A DNA stretch of 64,000 nt from Hypoxylon rubiginosum (Eukaryota; Ascomycota; Sordariomycetes; Xylariales; Hypoxylaceae), in assembly GCA_902806565.1 (NCBI GenBank), contig CADCXA010000027.1:1736001-1800000 (forward strand), in the 5' to 3' direction. The notes under the pieces were generated by a model. That model made no database searches, was not told the origin of the DNA, and saw nothing but the letters and a program-made list of their open reading frames with translations. A program made the position numbers and the translations under genes. Shown here one piece after another: positions 59,089-64,000 of this stretch; within the stretch, counting starts at the first letter, position 1, and every line of letters begins with the position of its first letter.

Positions 59089-61589
59089 ATGGATTCGAAT
59101 TCGGACGGAGACAATGAGAGCGACAGGAGCAACAAGTCGTTAATTCCAGACGGCAGCAAGGACAACAGGAAATCGGCCAAGGCTTCGAGATGGCTGCGAA
59201 CTCAATTTACCAGCATTCGCACAAGCCGGACTCGCCAGAGTCTCATCGCGTTCTTCTTCGTCGTCGTCGCCGTTCTTCTCGGCGTTCTCCTATGGCTACA
59301 CGGTAGCGGTCGCTTACATGAAGCCCTAAAGGTATGTACATGTAGGAAAGAAGGGGAACAGGAAAGACACAGGACGATGCCAATCATTTATTATTTATAT
59401 TTCGTCCATTGGTCTGGCTTGGTCTGGCTTGGCGCGCGCATGCAATTGTCAAATGATATTGTTTCCGCCCTGCCAATGCTGCCAATGCCGATCCTTAGAT
59501 GTTCCAGTTCCATTTCGTTCTTGGCCGCCCTGACGCTCCCCTCCAAGTTGGGCTTGGCATCTCCAATCTCCAATTTACCTTCTATTTACATGTTTACATC
59601 TTTCATTTACCATTTTCGATATATATATGACTATGGACATAGCCACGTGCTATTTATATTGTGCCGGAGCTAATTATACGATAGACGACCATCCCCTTGC
59701 AGCTCAACCAAGGGACATATCTTGGCGAGATCGTATCGCAGAGCTCCAAGCTTCCGCGCAGCGTCGAGGCGTTCCGCGGTATACCGTATGCGCAATCGAC
59801 AGCTGGCGACAATCGATTCCAGCCTCCGCAGCTGTTGAACAGCACGGGAAATAAGAACAATGTCCAACGTGCCCTTGACTTTGGTCACGTCTGCCCCCAA
59901 AATGGAGGCGGGAAAAATCAGGGCGAGGATTGTCTGAACCTCAATCTCTATAGACCCCATTTTAGCGATGATCCAAAGACCGCCGCCGCCGAGATGGCCA
60001 AGCTCGGCGTCAATTCCACCAAGATGCCCGTCGTCGTCTATGTTCACGGCGGCGGGTTCAACAGCGGGAGTGGTTCAGAGAGAAATATGCAAAGTTTTGT
60101 TTCATGGTCCGAGATCCCTCTAATTGGGATGAGCTTCAACTACCGGGTCGGGGCCCTGGGCTTTCTGCCAAGCGGCCTAACAGCGAAGGAGGGTCTGCTG
60201 AATCTGGGGTTGAAGGATCAACAAGCTTTCTTCCAATGGGTGCAAAACAACGCGGCTGACTTTGGCGGAGATCCTAATAATGTCACCATCATGGGTTTAA
60301 GCGCCGGTTCTCATTCAGTGAGTGACTACCTATTATTACAAGATTCATCTGTCATGAAAGGTCGAAGTGAGAATGTATGACTAACAGAGTCACAGATTGG
60401 GCATCATCTAATCTCATACTCACCCGCAAACAAGCTGACTTCAGCACCTGTACCCTTTCAGAAGGCAATTCTTGAGTCGGGCGGATCGCTTGCGCGCGCT
60501 ACTTTCGTGCCTACCCACCCGCTTCACGAACAACAACTTCAACAATTCCTTTTGGCCTGCGGCTTGGGTGATACTCCGGATGACAAGCTCTTTGAGGAGC
60601 TCCGCGCTCTATCCTTAGACAAGGTCGTTTCTGCGTCCAACTCGGTATGGAGGCGCTGGAACCCGTCTTTACGCTGGGCATTCCAGCCCGTCATCGACGG
60701 GCCTGGAGGCATTATCCCAGACTTACCGATCAACTCTTGGAATAAAGGCAATGTCCTACGCATCCCAATATTAACGGGCTTCAACACGAACGAGGGCGCC
60801 ATATTCGTCTCGACGAAGGCAAGTGACTCGTCGGCGATGCAAAATCTCATGACAGGCATCATCCCGGCGCTCAACAAGACCGATATAAGCACGCTCGACA
60901 CCTTATATCCCGACCCCAGCAGTCCTGTCGGGCAAAAATTGTACATCATCAAACCGCCCAATGGCTTCGGATCGCAGTTTTGGAGGCTGGATGACGCATA
61001 CGCGCATTACGCGTACATCTGCCCGGTGCTCCAGCAGGCGCATCTAGCTTCGACGGCGCAGGACGCAGGTCCCGTGTACACATACCACTACGCCGCGCGG
61101 TCGGCCGCTTACGGCGGCGCGGACCACGGCGACGAGGCGCCCGTCGTGACCCACGACATGAACGTCATCAGCAACTACCCGGGCGTCGTGGCGATGGCGG
61201 ACGACATGACGGGGTACTGGAGCCGGTTCGCGGCCACCGGGAACCCGGGCCGCGCGGCCGGGAGCACTACTGCCAACGACACGGCCATCGAGTGGCCCAA
61301 GTTCGTCAGCCCGTTCGTCAACGACACCGCGAGCGCTAGCAATAGTAATAACACGGACACCGTGGCGCTGTTCGGCCAGGGCAACGATGAGCGCATGGGC
61401 GTGCGCGGACGCCAGAACAAGGGCGTGCCCGTCGAGCGGAGCAATCTGACGGAGCGCACGCTAGACGAATGCCGTTTCTGGTGGGATCGGGTCCTATTCA
61501 GCGAAGGGTTCGGTACCGGCAGCGCGAGCTTCAAGTCGAACGCGACTACCGCTGCCGCTACCAAGGCGAAGATAAAGGCTAGGCTATAA
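59089..61589 (+). CDS. Membrane-anchored type-B carboxylesterase
   Basis: This alpha/beta-hydrolase belongs to the carboxylesterase/cholinesterase family. Exons are 59089-59331, 59685-60317 and 60396-61589 (2070 nt, 689 aa). A polar N-terminal tail of about 50 residues is followed by one membrane segment (SLIAFFFVVVAVLLGVLLWL), giving a type II anchor with the enzyme outside the cytosol. Catalytic landmarks are AFRGIPYAQ, the EDCLNLNLY box, YVHGGGFNSG oxyanion loop, GLSAGSHS (Ser about 287), GFNTNEGAIF (Glu about 425) and GADHGDEAPV (His about 536), so the triad is complete. The nucleophile elbow has Leu where GESAG is usual. Start 59089 is chosen for the anchor; an in-frame ATG at 58951 adds 46 residues. 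Intron 1 is unusually long (353 bp), and its acceptor could instead be at 59702 (six residues shorter). Several N-glycosylation sites are present. Confidence 0.85.
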
Positions 61590-63093
61590 GTTGGAAAAAA
61601 TTATAACTTTGCTTCGAAGGAGGGAGGGAGGGTATATCCTAATCCTAATGGTTTGGACAACGAGCTATAATGGGGTTTGAGAGGTTTTGATACACCCCTT
61701 TATTTTTGGAACGGGAAAGCTTTTGGTTTTTGCGACGAAGCTTACTACATATGTAGGCATGAATGACGGACGACGGGCATGAGCAATGGCGTTTCTGGGA
61801 GAATTGTGTTTGCGTTTTTGCTGGATACGGATCGAAAAAAAGGGAGGCAGGCCTGAATATCTTATCCGCGGCATCCCTTTCTAGAGATAGAGGGATAGTG
61901 ATGTACTTATACTTGCGCTTGGTATAAAAAGTCGAATGAGTAAATAAACCGCTCTAGGTCCATCTGTATAGTCTATGATGCTACTGTGTACCTAATGTCG
62001 TCACGTTTATACTTGGGTAGCCTTTATATCTCTTATGTCGACGTAGCAAAACGAAGGGAGGGAGTCGGCGGCCTGTTCGTAATTTCAGCAAGCATTCACA
62101 CGGTTCTCGTCGACACGATACCTACCTCGATGTGTGATGAATGCCTAGGTAGGTAAGTTGGATGAAGAGTGGCAGCTTGCCCTGCTGCATCCCACCTACT
62201 TGTTCGGGGCTCGAGTGGCACTTATAGACAAGTCCGATTGGATGGGATGGAGTGTATAACCGGAGTTCTGTTTGTATTGTATGCTCGCTCGACTTTCCTT
62301 GGGGTAAAGGGTCAGAGATCATTTACGACGGAGCTGCATGAGTTCGCATACCGAGGGCGGGACATGGCATAGTACTCCTGTCTGTCTGTCTGAGGTGCGT
62401 TGGCCAGTAACAAGTGTCGAGCATACACCTACATGCGTTGCGCATCTATCCATTTCGAGTAGACGAGCGGCGTTAGGGCTTATCGACGGTTCGAGTAGTG
62501 TATTATTAAAAAAATAGAATAGTATTATCATATTTGACGGTTGAGAGTTACGTGGGTGTTATGGTGGTATATAGCTCGGCTAGAGAAATAATAATAATTC
62601 GTAAGGGTAGGGTTGGAACTGGGGGGGGGGAAATAGGAACTGCTCACTAAACGTAAACATTACGATGGGAAGGCCTATCACAATGTAACGTGAGTAGTTT
62701 CTATCTGAGTTTGCTCAATCACCAAGTCAAATCACTCTGTAGAATATGAGAAGACATCAGAATGTGTAGAATTGATTTATTCATGCGCAAACTTGCGATC
62801 AAGGACCAGTAGACTAAACCAGTCCGAAGTAGGCCTAAGCTGCTACTAGAAGTGAGTTCCTTTCCATCGCCACCGTCCATCCATCCATGTCCGGAACGTG
62901 TGTTTGTTTATAGATCTAAAATCAAAGCGCAGTAGAGGCGATGAATAGGAAGAACGGCGAAACTACCGAGAGGAAAGTGACAATGCAGGTCTGACCGAGA
63001 GGTGGTGATGATGATAGCCCGCTCGAATCCAGTTGGAAGACGGTGCGTATCCAACGAACGGTGACGAAGACGGATTAGGGATGTTGGTCGAGT
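61590..63093. other. Convergent 3' intergenic region between the carboxylesterase and CHZ1
   Basis: No gene is seen over 1.5 kb. It has a GGA-rich run just after the carboxylesterase stop (about 61,617-61,632), a CCTAGGTAGGTA word at 62,144-62,155 and a run of ten G at 62,621-62,630. The small ORFs present have no recognisable product. Confidence 0.5.
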
Positions 63094-63604
63094 TTAGTCC
63101 TCGTCCATCTTGTCTCCCTGGTCCTCGACGACCGCAGGCTCGTAATCGTCCTCGTCATCGTCGTCCTCATCTTCGGCGGGGTTCTCCTCCGCAGCCTTGG
63201 CCCAGTCGATGACGCGACCTCGGGTTCGGCGACCGCCCTCCACGATGTTGCCTAGGTCGATCTCGTCCATGTTATCGTCATCGTCGCCTGTCGTGTCAAC
63301 ACGTTAGAAACACCTCTCTCAAGATAACTCGGCACGCAGTCATGGGCGAAGAGAAGCTTACCGCCTTCGGCCTAAGAAATAATTAGTTTTCTGAGTCTGG
63401 TCCTAAAAGTGTAGAATGTTGAGGGTCTAGAAAACATACCTCGTCATCATCCTCTTCATCGTCATCGTCATCTTCGTCCATGGCGGTGTCGACGGGATCC
63501 TCAGTCGCAGCGGCCTTGCCCTTGCCCTTAGCCTGGACAGGCACGTCCGAGGCCTTGGTGGCGGAGGCGTCCTGGGGGACGGTAGCGCTGTTCTCGGAGG
63601 ACAT
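63094..63604 (-). CDS. CHZ1: Histone H2A.Z-H2B chaperone Chz1
   Basis: This acidic nuclear chaperone binds H2A.Z-H2B dimers and delivers them for exchange into chromatin. Exons are 63604-63440, 63371-63362 and 63287-63094 (369 nt, 122 aa). The middle exon is only 10 nt, yet it is needed to keep the frame: it adds Ala-Glu-Gly and one base between the Asp/Glu-rich N-terminal half and the conserved Chz motif. That motif reads NMDEIDLGNIVEGGRRTRGR then VIDW, and is followed by a second acidic run and the end KMDED. The N-terminal 30 residues are Ser/Ala/Lys-rich. Donors are GTATGT and GTAAGC; acceptors are TTAG and ACAG. The acidic runs flank a basic GRRTRGR core, as in known members. Confidence 0.92.
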
Positions 63605-64000
63605 GGTGAAGAGATGTGCGGCTGAATGGATTTGTAGTTGTTGTAGTAGTAGTAGAGGAAGAGCAGTGCTTTTGATTGATCAATGGGCGAAAAGAGTGAA
63701 ATCGCAAAGGAAAAAGAGAAAAGCGCAATTGGTGGAAGTTTGGGAAGGGTAGAGGAAAAAAGTGTAGAAGAGCGCTGAAAATGTACTTGATGGCACTTGC
63801 GAGCTGTGTTTATTGGTTAGGGGACCCTGATCCTTGCAGCTGCCGTCTCCAGAGTTACTCCAAGCTAAGGACGCGCTAGTCTATATTTAGGGTTAGCGTG
63901 AGTGGTATGGATGTCCGATTGGCCGACTGCCCTGAGAAGTCGGGGAGTTGGTACTGTTGCGCGTGGTTGCCGCCCCAGCGATGCTACGGTACTTGTATCT
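63605..64000. promoter_or_regulatory. Presumed CHZ1 5' leader and promoter
   Basis: This lies immediately upstream of the minus-strand CHZ1 start. On the minus strand the first 130 bases are C/T-rich (complement of about 63,620-63,740), as in the leader of the Ecl1-family gene. No TATA box is assigned. The window ends here. Confidence 0.35.

Overview
This is a stretch of nuclear DNA from a filamentous ascomycete (Pezizomycotina, most likely a Sordariomycete). Genes carry many short introns of about 50-150 bp with GTRNGY-type donors, CTAAC/CTAAT branch sites and YAG acceptors. The recognisable proteins are typical of this group: the CCT chaperonin gamma subunit, exportin-1, retromer VPS29, shugoshin, DASH subunit Dad2 and histone chaperone Chz1. 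I rebuilt exon structures by hand from splice signals, reading frame and family resemblance; every multi-exon model given closes to a whole number of codons.

Layout. (1) 1-3,110: a GC-rich block with one spliced gene of unknown function (minus strand) and, at the left edge, a stop-interrupted diverged copy of part of it. (2) 3,110-6,400: AT-richer repeat debris, with about 22-bp degenerate repeats, a diverged direct-repeat pair and a tRNA-like promoter-box pair. (3) 6,412-8,308: CCT3 (minus). (4) 8,309-34,502: a 26-kb gene-poor region whose only well-supported gene is an Ecl1-family zinc-binding protein (24,946-25,419). It is rich in short minisatellites, has a 22-bp poly-C tract, and carries most of the copies of a ten-base palindrome seen in the window; two signal-peptide-like ORFs are tentative. 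(5) 34,503-36,169: class II aldolase/adducin-domain protein (minus). (6) 38,555-45,741: CRM1/exportin-1 and a mitochondrial-type alanine-glyoxylate aminotransferase, both minus. (7) 46,858-54,618: VPS29 (+), shugoshin (-), DAD2 (+) and a disordered TPX2-like protein (+). (8) 55,573-63,604: an amidohydrolase (+), a membrane-anchored type-B carboxylesterase (+) and CHZ1 (-).

Functional themes. The right half is housekeeping and gene-dense, and the left half is gene-poor and repeat-marked. SGO1 and DAD2 are divergent neighbours that both act at the centromere or kinetochore, and the next gene may be spindle-related. CRM1 has Thr at residue 525, the position that decides leptomycin B sensitivity. 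No tRNA, rRNA, CRISPR array, intact transposon or biosynthetic cluster was found. Several coding ORFs in a simple translation begin at TTG or GTG only because their true 5' ends lie in upstream exons; the starts given here are ATG.
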